The notes beneath the pieces are model-generated. The model had not been told where the DNA came from and did not search any database. It saw only the letters and a list, made by a program, of their open reading frames with translations. Positions 27,153 through 39,785 of a DNA stretch of 64,000 bases are shown here, piece after piece (the first letter of the stretch is position 1; each line of letters starts with the position of its first letter). The stretch is from the NCBI RefSeq assembly GCF_001640805.2, contig NC_066836.1, forward strand, positions 3,544,071-3,608,070. Reading direction: 5' to 3'. A program made the translations under genes and the position numbers. The DNA comes from Lates calcarifer. Its lineage: Eukaryota; Chordata; Actinopteri; Centropomidae.

Positions 27153-29589
27153 AACACAAACAAACTCTGATTCTCAGAGGACCATGTGTTTCAAGTCCGT
27201 CTGTGAAATGTTCTGTTTCCGTGCCCAGTCAGGGTGTACCTTCTGCTCTGGGGTTTGTGATGACTTGCACAGACATATCTGCCATGCTTGACTTGTGTGC
27301 TGAGCCTGCTAGAATACCAAGCAGATCAACAAACACATTCCCAGGATATCCAGGCTCACAGCAAGAAAACCATGCCAGTCACTGAAAGTTTGAAAATATA
27401 CATATATGTGTATATATATATGCTACTTTTTATTTATCAGAAACCTGTTATGTTGAATTCATTCAGAACCTGTAAACAACCATTGTAGATGCAGTTCTTT
27501 TCACCTCTTGCTCTGAGTTAGTGTCATACACTGTGGTGTTATCTGTGTGGTGTCCATCAAAACCTAAAATCTTGTTCTGGCTCTAGTTGTCTTAAACATA
27601 TTATTTGTTTAAAATGATTAATTTAGTTCTTTTGCAAAACTTGTAAGAATAATCTGCAGTACAGAGGGAACTGTAAAATGAGGAGTAATACATAATGCAT
27701 ACTTATCTTTCATACTTATGGGATTGGGGAAAAAGCTGGAATGAAGTTTCAGGGTGTTTTATCCACAAAGTAGAATTTCTCAGAAACACAGAGTGCTTTC
27801 CAAACAAAGTGGCCTGTTTTACACTTGCAGTGTACATCATTTATCAAGCTGGGACTGGCTGCTCGGGTCATTTGACTCTGCCAAGATCCACAACAAATCT
27901 TCCAAGATGCTGTGTAATTTACAGAACATTTATGGTACGGAGACGAATTCCTTACTCTTTGAATCACACAAATATAGAATAAATATGTCTTAAATGTTAC
28001 CAGCGCTCCATGGGACAAACTTTGGAACTAAGACCTGAACCATGACCTCAGTAAAATCTGAAATGAAGGTGAAACGTCATGAAAGAAACATCATAACTAG
28101 ATAACGCAAGCACAAGTTTCCAACTCTTAACAGGACATTTGGTTCTCTCTGTTTTAAAATCATTTAATATTATATAGATGAGATTTGCTTATTTCTTGAA
28201 CAAGTACTGCAAAGGTTAAGATAAAACAATCATAACCAAGTTGGATTTTGTTTTCTGATGGACAGCTAAGACAAATGTCTGCAGAGTTAGAAGTTTGAAT
28301 GGTATAACCAACAAAGAACAAAGTTCTTCAGTGGCTACCTCTGTAGAAATGAAAGATAAGACAACAGAGATAAAGGTGACTTCTACAATGCCTTTGTTCA
28401 TAGCATTTCCTCAGGATTGAGGATGAACGGAGGAGGGAGAGACTTCTCCTGTGGCTCCCATTATTTTGTTTTCTGCAGACATTTTTCTGTCAACCATGCA
28501 GCATCTTTTCAACAAAGATCACAGTCAGACAAGACAGGATCACATGCTCGGCTCTAATCCCTTCTCCATCTCTAATGCAACAGCAACGTGTCACTGCAGA
28601 GCTGTCACAGACATCCTTTTGTTCACACAGCAAATTAGCCCGTTTGCATGCTCTTCCTCACGGTTTCGCCTCCGACAATGGCCATTGTGTAAGGTATCGT
28701 AGTCAGATTTCTGCTGTCTGTGCGAGAGTAAAAGTGCTTATTTCAACAACAAGGCTGGCTTAGCAGGCTCCACTCTCTTATTCCCCTGGCACTCAGTAAA
28801 GTATTGATGTCTCTTAGGATAAGCATTGCTTTGCAGAGGGTCGGATAATGTACTTGAGTTTCCCTAAATGATAGGGGAAGTATAGGATCTCGGAAAAAGA
28901 AAATGTAGAATTAAATGGACCATCTGTTGTTTAGGCACATTTGAATTATGCATTTTCGAGAGGGTGGCTTGTAGATGGACGTTTAGGCTCATCGAAACGT
29001 TCTCTCCCTGACAGGTCCATTCAAATGAAATCAAACCCACAAAGTAGAGGTAAAACTTGTATTTATCTGTCTAACACACTGTCAGACCTCGTATCAAAAG
29101 CCCACACATTTCAGCATGAGAAATAAAATGTCTCTGAATCCAAACAAAGCAATTATTAGGTGGTTGAATTTCAACAGAAACTGAATGTTTCGTGCTTTTA
29201 CTTGCAAATGAAAAAAAAAAAAAAACTTTTGATGATGCAAATGACAACAGAAGACTATTTGTTCCCGACTGGTTGTTCTGAAACTGGCATTTGGTGTATG
29301 GTGATTTAACATGGTGTATTGCATAACTGGGTTTGAAGCCTGAGAGGAAGATTAGTTCACACTGCATTGAACAAATCATTGGCCAGTGTGGTTCCAAATA
29401 CCCTGCAGCTCTCAATCAGTGAAATATTAAAAGTTCCAAGGCATTGCAGAGATGTGAACTCCTAAACTACTAAAGGTAGAGAAACATTTAACTACCTTAA
29501 CTAGTTTGGGTTATGTACTGGACTGTTTGTTGGACAGGATCAGTAACTTAATGCTGGTTTATGGTGATATTTATGACAATTGAACTAAC

Positions 29590-29679
29590 TTGTTTCATTT
29601 CTCTTCTCTCCCCATGGTCTGTTTGCTGTTCCTGTCTTCCCTTGAACTGTGATCTCTACTTTCGTGCATGCAGGTAAGT
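29590..29679 (+). promoter_or_regulatory. pard3: candidate recursive splice site (acceptor and donor back to back)
   Basis: A pyrimidine-rich stretch from about 29590 leads to CAG at 29671-29673, immediately followed by a perfect donor GTAAGT at 29674-29679. The junction TGCAG|GTAAGT is the recursive-splicing consensus. It lies 22.9 kb into the 40.2-kb intron 2. Including sequence downstream of the site after exon 2 (phase 0) would give a stop after 11 codons, and a possible donor (AAGG|GTGAGA) follows near 29933, the layout reported for vertebrate RS-exons. The last 20 nt before the AG are only moderately pyrimidine-rich, so a chance match is possible. Confidence 0.4.
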
Positions 29680-30941
29680 CATTCTCCATTCCTCAGACTT
29701 CTGTTTTAACTCACCTGTCAATCTTGTGGAACTGTCCAACAGAGTCCAGTGAAACCTACTTCATATGCAGATCAGGTTTTACTCTGCATTTTACCAGTGC
29801 CCCTGGGATCCAGTCTCCTAAAAGCTCCTATCAGAACTGGAAAGAAAAATTTCTGGATGGCTTACAGTCAGACATCTTAGTACCTTTCTGTAGTCTAATT
29901 TTCATGATGGTTCAGGGTACATTATGCAGAAGGGTGAGAGTGGAAGTAGATTCTTGGCCCCAAAGACATTTTACTGAATATTAGACAGAGCAACAGCCAA
30001 GTCATGGCTGCATGCTATATTAAAAAAGAAATCATTCATTTAACAACGTAGTAAAACAACGAAAACAGGGATAGCAATCTACTTTACAAGAGTCTCAGTT
30101 TCCCGTTTGGCTGTTTCACCCTCCTCCACTAGTTGACAGTCAGAAAATTGGTGAATCAATAGACACATGGAGTGGATAAACTGTCTGAGAAACACTGAAA
30201 CACTACAAATGTTATCCCTCAGCACCTGTCCACCCTTTAGATTTACCCAGATTGTATGAATTCAGGTGTGTGACTGGAGGATTGCCAGCGTCAGTTCCCA
30301 TTCTGGCCGGCTAAATTTGAGAAGCAAAAGTTTTTAAAAAGCAGCAGTTGGTTCATTACCACTATTCATTTGTCTATGACCAATAAGAATAAAAGGCCTG
30401 ATCTTTGTCAGAAGCCACATTCACTTGGTTGCCCTATAAGTTCAATCATGAACTTTATTGATGTCAGTTTTTGTGTGTAAACTCTCAGTGTCATCTACGT
30501 AAAGCAAAAAGGAAAGGGGGGTGGGAGGTTATAGCAAAGAATCAGAACTGTCAGTTTCAGCTGCAGTGTGAGTGAACACAGTCAAACTGTGCCAAATCAA
30601 CACACTCCAATCAAATCAGGCACAGAAACTGAGACAAAGACTCCATCAGTCACCTCTCTGACACAGACTGCAGCTTTTTCTCCTCCCACCACCTCCAGTC
30701 AGAGTGGTGTCTGACTGGCCTAATCCCAGCCCAGGTCGACTCAGGAGTCTCCAGGGTGCAGCGGGATCTGCCGAAGCTCTCTGTCTTATTGATTTGTGTC
30801 ATTCTGTCCCAGCGGCGACTTTGATGTGACAGTTTCATTTGAGCTCTGCTTATGGAGCCTTTAATTAGATTTCAGTGCCGGGGCTCCTCTCCTGGGGATG
30901 GAGGTGGTGAAAGGGAAAGAGATTTGATGATGGGTTTTGGG

Positions 30942-30943
<2 letters not shown>

Positions 30944-30987
<44 letters not shown>
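30944..30987. repeat. (GT)n(GA)n compound microsatellite
   Basis: About 9 GT units followed by about 13 GA units. A further GT tract lies at 31075-31101. Confidence 0.93.
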
Positions 30988-31070
30988 AACTAGTGAACTT
31001 TGGGTACTTTATAAGGTAAGAGTTAACCTCTGCATTGGTGTGTATGTAGGTTAGGACACATGAATTGTTG

Positions 31071-31074
<4 letters not shown>

Positions 31075-31101
<27 letters not shown>
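31075..31101. repeat. (TG)n microsatellite
   Basis: About 13 TG units. Confidence 0.93.
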
Positions 31102-31594
31102 CTGCTCTTAAGAGAGTGAGTGTGGGTATGAGAGATAGACTCAGACAGGGAAAACCTTGACGCCCGCTCTACCTTGGCCTGGATTAAAGCCTAAACTTGC
31201 AGCTCTAATTCAGCCGCATCTCAAATCCACTTGCTCTTACCTCTGACTTAGCAGAACCACTTTTAATCGCTAGTGCTATATCTGAGGTAATGAGAAAGCC
31301 CCTCTCTGAAGTCACTGCAGTCCGGGACATTATCTATGCAAGCGTCAGGTCTCCAATTATCAACAGTGATCTTAAAACCAGTCACCATGGCACAGACAGT
31401 GTTAGAGGAGTATTTTAACAGAAACAGTCCCTGAATGAAACAGATTGAGGTAGCAGTTGAAGTGGAAAAGTATCTGTGCATCATTTGAACGTTTTTGAAA
31501 GCATTCAAACATTACATTACATTACATTTTCTTAAATTATGAAGAGCTGACAAAGATACTAACTGCTGCTTTTGTTTAATCATCAGGACAAATG

Positions 31595-31780
31595 ACGAGT
31601 CGATCAATCGATTAGTCACAAGTATTGATCGTTAACATTTTATGTGATTTTTCAAACAGAAATTGTTGGAAGAAGCAGAATTCTCTGGCTCCTGCTTCTC
31701 AAATGAGAGGATTTGCTGCTGAGTCACATATCGGGGTAACCTTAATATTTTCAGGTTTTTGACAAACAAAACAAGGCTCT
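31595..31780 (+). repeat. dispersed percomorph repeat, copy 2
   Basis: It begins 'cgagtcgatcaatcgattag', contains 'tggctcctgcttctcaaatg' and 'gaggatttgctgct', and ends near 'gacaaacaaaacaa'. It is in the same family and orientation as 25115-25325, with the middle section diverged. Confidence 0.65.
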
Positions 31781-33744
31781 ACAAGACTTTCTTCCATTTT
31801 TGTTGCTAATAATTAGGCAGGCTTGTTCCTGCTTTCTCCTTATTAGAATAATGCACTCTTTACTGTTAAAACCATCCCAGTGTGATCACCACCTTTGACA
31901 CACTTGGTCACTGGAGCACTTTGTTGATAAGAAAGAACCTTCTCAGACTGAATCCTCTGTATTGCTGTAATGGGTCTCAAAGCTAACTGACACAAGGATT
32001 TCAGGTTAATTTAGATACATTTGTAATAAAATTTTAATAACCGTGTGTGACCTCTCATGCTGGACTCACGTACTGAACCTCATTTGTTTATCACAGTTTG
32101 TATGTGTGTGCTAATGTGTGGGGGTCTCAAACGGGTGTTAATCCCAGCAGAGTTTATCCTCTCCTATTTCACTCATAATATTTCCTAATCCAAATAAGGA
32201 GCCAGCGTAATGAAACCATATGAGATGTAATTACTATCAAATGGAGTCAAGTTTTCTGAAAGCATCAGCACTACTATAATTTCTCATTAAGCGGCCGTCA
32301 CTCCTGAGGTGCTCCCTTGGCCCTCAATTACAGCGAGGCTTATGAGACCTCCGCCTGGCTGGAGAATGGCAGCATATGTGGGTCAGTCTCACATGTCGAG
32401 TTTTCAAATCCTCAGCCAGACATATGCACATAAACCCTCAGATGGCTTCTAATGACACAGGCGTGCAGTTTGGAAGTATCTTTAAATCCTCCGTATCACA
32501 AAGTGTTCCTGCAGATTTTACAGTGCAGAGCAAGGCGCTAACGTCTAGCATTAGTGGTTACTTTTCCACTGGGGTTGGCTCTTATACGAATCTGGGCTTT
32601 ATATATGGTGGAATACTGCCCACACAGCTCAGTGATTAAAGTCGTTCTGCAAATATTCTTTAATGATGTCTTCAGAGAAACAATCATGTTGGTGTGGTTT
32701 TAGGAAAAATCCACCCTATAGTGTTTAAAGACTGTTGAAAAGCATCCAACTGTAGTATATGCTGGGTATTGTGGTGTATTTTTGTTATTCTTTTGGATAA
32801 TATGACTCCTCCAATATTATTACCCGTAGCTGAATACAACTAATTCACACCTCTTCTCCAGGGACTGTCAAAACATGTTAAGGGTGAAGTAGGTGTAGCA
32901 CATCCCAGCTTTACATCATAAAGAGCTGCTGGAATACCCTCTGGATCCCAAACTCATGAGCTACAGGCCTAAAAATGAGAAAGTATCTGTTTCTGTTTTA
33001 TGTGCTTTATCTCAGTGGCTTTGAATTGTCTCACAGCAAGAAGGCTTTAGAACTGGAGTCGGTCCTTAGACTAATATTTTTGACTGGTGAAGCTCTCTAG
33101 GGATGAATGCAGTTTAACTCAACAGAGAAATAAGGTTCAACACCCTGACTACCTGCCAACAGCTCCAGAGGTCGCTCGCTATCTGACCCAGTTAAAAATT
33201 GTCAAAATTGACTGGCCTGAAGTCTGAAAAATCGAATGATTTGCATATCTGATATTAATCTCAAATATAAAGAGCTGGTTTTATGCCACACAGATATGAG
33301 ATTTCTGAGGCCAGTATTGATACTGATATTTGATATCGAAACTCTTTCTGCTGGAATTTTTTCTCCAATTTACGACCTTTAAGACAAAAATATTCAACGA
33401 GGCATCAAATTTTAGGTTTAGTTTCTTTCATGTGTATGTAAACATATCTACCAGCATACATACTAATGCTATGTATTTGTTATGACCCATACAGGATTAG
33501 CCAGTAATATGAGCCTCTCAGTACTTTTCTCGTGCTTTATGTAAGAAACTAGCCTCGTTGTTGGAAGAGATGTGTGGGTTTTATTACAGGTTCACATCAA
33601 CAGTTTCAGTGTCCAGCTGTTGGAAACACTCCAACTCAAACACGAGTAGTCATATATTTGTATGCATTGTTAGGGTAGAGGCCCCACCTGTCAATAATGA
33701 TAAATACAGACCGCATGTTTAATGTCTTTGCCTCTCTTGGTCCG

Positions 33745-33856
33745 TCTCTCACGAAACTTCCACCTTCTTCCTTTCCTCCCATCCAATCTCCTGTCTCCCT
33801 CCTTTTTTCTCCCTCTCCCTCTGCCTCCCCCTCACTTCCCACCTTCTTTAATTCAG
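33745..33856 (+). repeat. pyrimidine-rich tract ending in CAG
   Basis: A C/T-rich run of about 110 nt ending TTTAATTCAG, acceptor-like. No matching donor or Par-3-like reading frame was found downstream. Confidence 0.65.
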
Positions 33857-33968
33857 CTGATTTATTGCTAGAAAAAAGAGCAGTTTCCTCTGGGCTGACG
33901 GCCGTTTCATTGTGCAACAGAAACTGCCCCGATGCATGAGCCAGCTTGAGCCTTGCCAGCTGTGTTGC

Positions 33969-33997
33969 CACACACACACACACACACGCACACACAA
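33969..33997. repeat. (CA)n microsatellite, imperfect
   Basis: About 13 CA units with one CG interruption. Confidence 0.9.
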
Positions 33998-34219
33998 AGA
34001 TTTGAACTCACGCTATGCTAACACTTCCCCCAGCACCACTTGTCCAGGCCAAGGGAGTGACAGAATAATTCCCGGCAAAGAGAGAGGGAAGCCGTCCAGT
34101 TCGCTGTGTTCTGAGCATCTCAGCCAGACTCTGTGAAGAAACGAGTCCGTTTAAAACACCGTCGGCTCGATGCTGAGAGCTCGCTTCCCTCCGTCGAGTC
34201 TTTCTCATTGACGATTGGT

Positions 34220-34445
34220 CTCACCCCCATCATCTCCTTCCTCTTTTATCCTCTTTTAAAATCTATTCCTTTATTCCCTTGTCCCTTTTCTTGGTAACAG
34301 CTCTGCTCTTCTATCTTCATTCATCCAACTGTGAACGACTCTGAACCCACACTTCCTTTCGTCCACTTCTCTCCTCCATCTTTCAGTCCATCATCCTCAC
34401 TCTCCCCCTGCATTCCTTTCCCTGTCTTCCTCCTCCCTCTGGCTA
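34220..34445 (+). repeat. C/T-rich low-complexity region
   Basis: About 225 nt dominated by CTTCC/TCTCC-type words, with no recognisable gene signal. Confidence 0.6.
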
Positions 34446-35640
34446 CATTCTAAATCAACATTTCAAGCTCCTTTTAGCACAGTCATGCATCCAGCAAATG
34501 TGCTGTCTGTTTCCTCAGATGTGTCACGGAGGTCAGATGAATAACTTGTTTGTTGTCTTGAAACAGACACAGCAGAAAAACAAGACCTGTGGCCTACAGA
34601 ACACTACAGCACATTGCAGCGTTATACCAAGGATATGGCGTTATGTCGTACCATGTGTGGTCAACGCTGGTACAGTGTGTGCTCTGTTGCCGGTCAGAGG
34701 AAGGGCTGCTGTATAATGATGATTTGTGAGAGTGATAATGAGTGAATGACGGTTTTTAAAAATCAGTTATATAATGGGAACTAGTTTTGTTTTTCTTTCT
34801 CAGGCTCATTTTAGAAAGCCAGAAAAGGGTGGTTTTAAAGCTTGGAATTTTCATTTTAGACCAATTTAACAAAAAAACAAAAGGAAAACAGCTCGTGAAC
34901 TGTAATATCAGAAGGGCTGAAACAATTATTTGGCAGCTAAAGGGGAAAAATTAGCTCTAAGATATTGTTTGAGATAAAAGCAGAAGCAATGAATATAAAA
35001 CATGCTGCACATAATACATCAACCCTGATCCAATCTACAGTCCAGCCCAGACTACATTATAAAGCCCTGAATGTTAATTTGATCCACATTAAAGGGCTTA
35101 TTTGTTCCTAGTTTTAAAAAGCTTGGTTACATAAATTCAACCATAAAGCTTGAATTTAGATTTTTGTCTGTGCTTTTTAAGTACTCACAGATTAAAATCT
35201 ATCATATATACAACATAAGAACACCCTCATGAATCTAAGTTATATTTATTTTGTTTTAGTGGAAATGAGTTTCGTTTTTTTAGGATCCTAGTTCACCAGG
35301 TTTTAACCAAGCCGACTTATCTCAGCTTAGCATGAGTGCAAGGCGAGAGCTGCAGGTTCCTTCCAAAACCTATTAAGTCCTTATGTTCATATACAGGTTG
35401 TCCTACTTAATTAAACATATACAGACATAAACATCCGCATTACTCACACACCCACACGGTCACATTTACGGAGGCAGTGTCGCCTGCTAAGTGTTGATTA
35501 GTCCCATAGAAAACAGGTAATTGAAGCTAAATGGCTAAATATAGCCCTGAGTGTGATTAGCACTGATAGCATGTGATCTATGATGCTCATTAGTGTGATA
35601 GCTAACAACCCCCTCACCCCTACCACCCCACCCCGCTCAC

Positions 35641-35642
<2 letters not shown>

Positions 35643-35693
<51 letters not shown>
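35643..35693. repeat. (AC)n microsatellite
   Basis: About 25 uninterrupted AC units, preceded by a C-rich patch (35608-35640). Confidence 0.97.
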
Positions 35694-35695
<2 letters not shown>

Positions 35696-37580
35696 TGTGT
35701 TTTGGTAGCCATTTATTTAAAGGGACACTCCACTGTTTTTCAACCTTATCTCCATGTCTTTAACAGCAGGAGTGAAAATCAATTCAAGATGTAAAGTGTG
35801 ACTTAGCTTTTTCCATCAGATCAGCCAGGTTTCACAAGATGGCGGGTACATAGGTAGTCCTCTCTTAGTTTTGCTCTAAGTTGAAATAGTGAGTTGTACA
35901 AAAGTAAAGGCTAAAAAAGTAAAGGCGAAACGCAGTGGCGCTGTTGTCAAACTAACTCAAAGTTAAGGGCTGGAGTTTCCATGGTAACACCATTGCCAAT
36001 CAGTGACATTGTCTCAAAGAGGAAAATATGGCTTTATTTGTTCATTGCTAATAATGTTGTTCGGTGAGAAGGTTTCTATTCAAAATGTTCCTGTATCACT
36101 GTATTTTTTTGTTTAGTTTTAAGCCAGCAGCACTGGCCTGCGTGGCTGTTTGGTTATCACTACTCATAGCTGGAGCGATAGGAACTGATTCCCAGGTAGC
36201 GCAGCCCTGCAGCCTGCTGTACCAAAACAGTGCTACTGGCTGTAATTCACATGGCTCTTCCTTTTGGAAAAGCCAGCAGTGAAAACATGTGTGAAGATTT
36301 AACACGAAAACACAAACATATCAAGATATAAAATGTTTTTAGTCCAATATTGGTTTATTAAAATAAATTCCAGTATTGAAATGATAAATGTCTTAGTAAT
36401 AACATTCTCAACGCAGTGGGGCATGCAGTAGAAGAAGAAGTGGTTTGCTCACAGGGTCATACGGGACTCATTTTGATATACAGATTCATTACAGATAACT
36501 TTGTAATGCATGTAAGCGCATACATACACAAATAACAAATGAAACATTTCAGTTGTCAATGACCAAAAAAGATTGTTTATCAAAAAGTTTGCTTGGTGTA
36601 ATTCGTCTTTTAGTTTGGTTCAAGCTCTTGGTGAGAGCTGATTTGATGGATGTTTTGTTCAAAACACCCTCAGTAACTTGAGTGCATTTATTTTTAGTTT
36701 GGGCAGCCTCTATGGGAAATGACCCTGTACCAGTGGCAGTGGTTGTACCTTGCTCTGCCTATCAAGCCAGAGGACAATCTCCTCCTACAGAGGTTTCACA
36801 AATGGGTTCACAGTGCAATATCAGGTGTTTAGCCATAGGAAATAGTCTCTCTCAGTATGTGTATGTGTGTGTGGCTCTCCAGTGGATTTGTTGCAGTCTT
36901 TTCTGTGCTGTACCCACATCTATCAGCTTTCTGCAGCTTGGATTAAACACACTTTTCACCCGACTGAAAAACTGTCAGCAGTCTTCAGCTGTGTTTTTTA
37001 AAGCTCCAATATCGTGAATCGTCATTTAAGCTGTCACACCTAAGTGAAAGAGCAGATTGGGCTAACACGAGAACAAGGCTTTTCAAATTTGACAATGAAA
37101 ACAGAAAAATGGAAATTTCAGGTTTAATTTCAACCTGGAACTAAACTGCTCAGTGGGAGCCACTCAAGTAATATTTTATTGAGTTTAGCATGCATTCGTA
37201 GTGGAGACAGTTCGTTCTCAACAGTAGAAACAAATTAGCGGTTTAAACAGCAATTATAAGTTTTTGTGTCTCAAACAGCTTCACAGATCATTCTTTGAAG
37301 AAAATGTGACTTAATTAGCAACTGAATACATTTTTGGTCTCGATGAAAACTTACTGGTTGTACCTGCTAAGTGATTTAAATATGGTTGAAAACAGAGGAC
37401 TTGTAATAAAACTTATAATTGCCATTGTACTGTCTGGATGCAAAGCTTATCTCAAATAACAGGTTATTAATTGTATCCTGTATTGAATGGCTGTTGCTGA
37501 AACCTGTGTTTATTTTATTATACTAATATACTAATATACTATATACTACTAATTTTGTATTTAGGAATAGTGTTACATTT

Positions 37581-37919
37581 GGGAAACATGCTTATTTGCT
37601 TTCTAATGGAGAGTTAGATGAGAAAATTCTAATCTATAATGAAGCCAGAGCCTGCAGGCTGTAAGCTTAGCATTAAGACTGGAAGCAGTGGAACAGGGAT
37701 TGCTTGGTTCTTTCCAAAGGAACCTCCTAAAGCTGACTAGTAAGAGATATTGGTAGATTTGTTTTTCCTTTGGAAAGAGCCAGGGTGGGTATTCCCCCTG
37801 CCTCTAGTCTTTAAGCTAAGCTGATTCCTCACTGACTCAAGTGTAATATTTGGTCAACAGACATGAGAGTGGTATCCATCTTCTCATTTAACTCTCCTCT
37901 GAGCAAATGGGAAACATAA
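37581..37919. mobile_element. fold-back (inverted) dispersed repeat
   Basis: The first half contains 'cttatttgctttctaatgga', 'gagttagatgagaa', 'cttagcattaagactgga', 'ttctttccaaagga' and 'gactagtaagagatattggt'. The reverse complement of the second half contains the matching words in the same order: 'atttgctcagaggagagtta', 'aatgagaa', 'cttagcttaaagacta', 'ctctttccaaagga' and 'ctaccaatatctcttactag'. The unit is therefore an imperfect palindrome of about 340 bp folding around position 37745. The words match a very common percomorph repeat that I recognise but cannot name. It could be a palindromic MITE-like element or two copies inserted head to head. Confidence 0.75.
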
Positions 37920-39554
37920 TGAAGTACAAATCCCCTTAAATACAATAAAAGAAAATAAAAATATGCACAAAAACGTCATCACAAGAACTTTTCTTATCAG
38001 TCATCTCGTTTGAACTCTACATGGCTCTGTTCTGTTCGTATCGGGCATGGAGCCAAAGTTCAGTAGAGTTCCACCAGTAAAAGTTTAAGTAAAAAGTGGT
38101 GTAACAAGAACAACATCTCTCAGGGAATAAGAGTCACAAGTCAGCACTCCTCTCATTTTGGAGAATGAATCACCTTCAGTGCTTCAGCCCCTCACTCCCT
38201 GCCCCGCTCCGTCTGATTGCCGTTTTCACTTTGTCAGTTTGGCCTCGACTCAGGACCCTGTGCTCTCCCCCATATGTTTTCTATTGTCTGGATTAAAGTG
38301 AAACGGATAGCAGGTCATTATGCTGAGTGGAATTGTTCAACTCTGCTATGGATTGCCCTCAGCTTGATTACAATGTAATCCTAAATCTGTGTATGCTTGG
38401 ACATAATTGTTGTGTGTTTTGCGACAGTTTGTGTTCTGGGGGACAAACTGAGTGAAGGAGTGAAAGAGTAGGGTGGTGTTTTGATGGATGGAGGTGGATT
38501 GTTTGGATGTTTGTGTGCGTAGGAAAATGATCTCACACCTTGGCAAAGTCACGTCGTCTTCTCCTATATTTGGTATGTCTAGTCCTTTGTCTTCTTCTGT
38601 GTGTCTGTGTCATTGTCTAAAACTCAGTGAGGTCAAGGTCGCTGTGTGCTCTGCCTTCGTTCACTCTTTTAACAGTCTCTGTGGGAGTTTGGAGTTGCAC
38701 TCATCTACCAACCTCAGCTAATCTTAGCCTCATCTGTCACACTTCCAAACCCCTGCCCCTTTGGCTTCTGCTGCTCAGATTAACACTTTTCCATAAAGGC
38801 TCACAGAACAGTTGTTACAAACACCTATTTTTGCACAGAAGGCAGTCAAATCAAATTAGAAAGTCAGAGAAACTTTTTAAGAGTTAGGCATCTTGAACTT
38901 TCCATTATTTAAAGCAGGTTTTATTGGACACTGGTAAAAGCTTTTTTGTATATAGTGGTATTAAGAGCTGGTAAACAAAAGGCAAGTGCAACATTTTGTG
39001 CAGTGACATGAAGTTAGACACATGTTTTTCATTAATTAAGACGATCAGATGATATGTTGATCATATTAGGGATAAGTGTGATGTTTATGGTGGTCAACAT
39101 TCCACAAACATTTTCTTTTGCAAGCTAAGTTTTTTAATTTTAATTTTACCTGTCAAAATCATCTTAAATAAAATTCCCAGAAATATTCAAAAGTCTTACA
39201 TTTGTCTTTCTGTAACTTGCAGATATGACTGTGTGAGTGGATTAGAGTGATATGCGGTGACTGTGAGGGAACAAAGTGACAAAACAACTTCAGAGTGCTA
39301 TAGCAAGAACTCAGTGCACACACTTTTCTTAAATTTCATTGTGCGTCAGGATGTAGAAATGGGACAGGATAAGTCTAAATGTGCGAGTTAGTGTGATAGA
39401 TGCAGAGTGAAGCTTTAGAAAAAAGTTGACTCAGATGTCAGTTCTGATTCCATTTGAATTTCACGTTTTGGGCAGAAATGTTTTTGTAAGAGCAGCACTT
39501 ATGTAGCTCCCAGACATTTTTCCCGCATTTATTCATTTATTCCACCCAGACATT

Positions 39555-39785
39555 GTATACGAGTTCACAGTCGATCTTCCAGTTCATCCCAGAGGTGTTA
39601 CATGGGGTCGAGGTCAGAGCTCTGTGCGTGCCAGTCAAGTTCTTCAATATCAAACTGGAACAACCATTTCTTTAAGGACCTGGCTTTGTGCATGGGAGCA
39701 TTGTCATGTAAGTGGGTCTTCACCAAACTGTTGCCACAAAATTGGAAGCACACTATAGTCTAAAATATCGTATACTGTAGATTTT
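39555..39785 (-). mobile_element. Tc1/mariner-like transposase remnant
   Basis: On the minus strand this region reads DNAPMHKARSLKKWLFQF, then DIEELDWHAQSSDLDP, then a stop in place of an expected residue, then HLWDELEDRL and a further stop. This is the C-terminal catalytic part of a Tc1-family DDE transposase: the DN.P.H block, the WPAQSPDLNP-like block and HLWDEL. Stops within and after the conserved block and a frame shift upstream show it is dead. Neither terminal inverted repeat was found. It is a fragment of about 230 bp inside pard3 intron 2. Confidence 0.88.

Noticed and set aside
29649..29984. 111-codon open frame as a possible alternative pard3 first exon (ATGCAG|GTAAGT)
   Set aside because: The long frame is not continuous with pard3 across the donor. 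An ATG right at the donor would give only two extra residues. The recursive splice site reading fits the sequence better.
33210..33370. 'gatactgatatttgatatcg' words resembling a fish repeat
   Set aside because: The resemblance is limited to A/T-rich GATAT words, too weak to call.
36064..36282. 72-codon open frame with a hydrophobic stretch
   Set aside because: The hydrophobic segment is not convincingly a signal peptide of a known family, and splice signals are lacking. It lies in what may be an old repeat.
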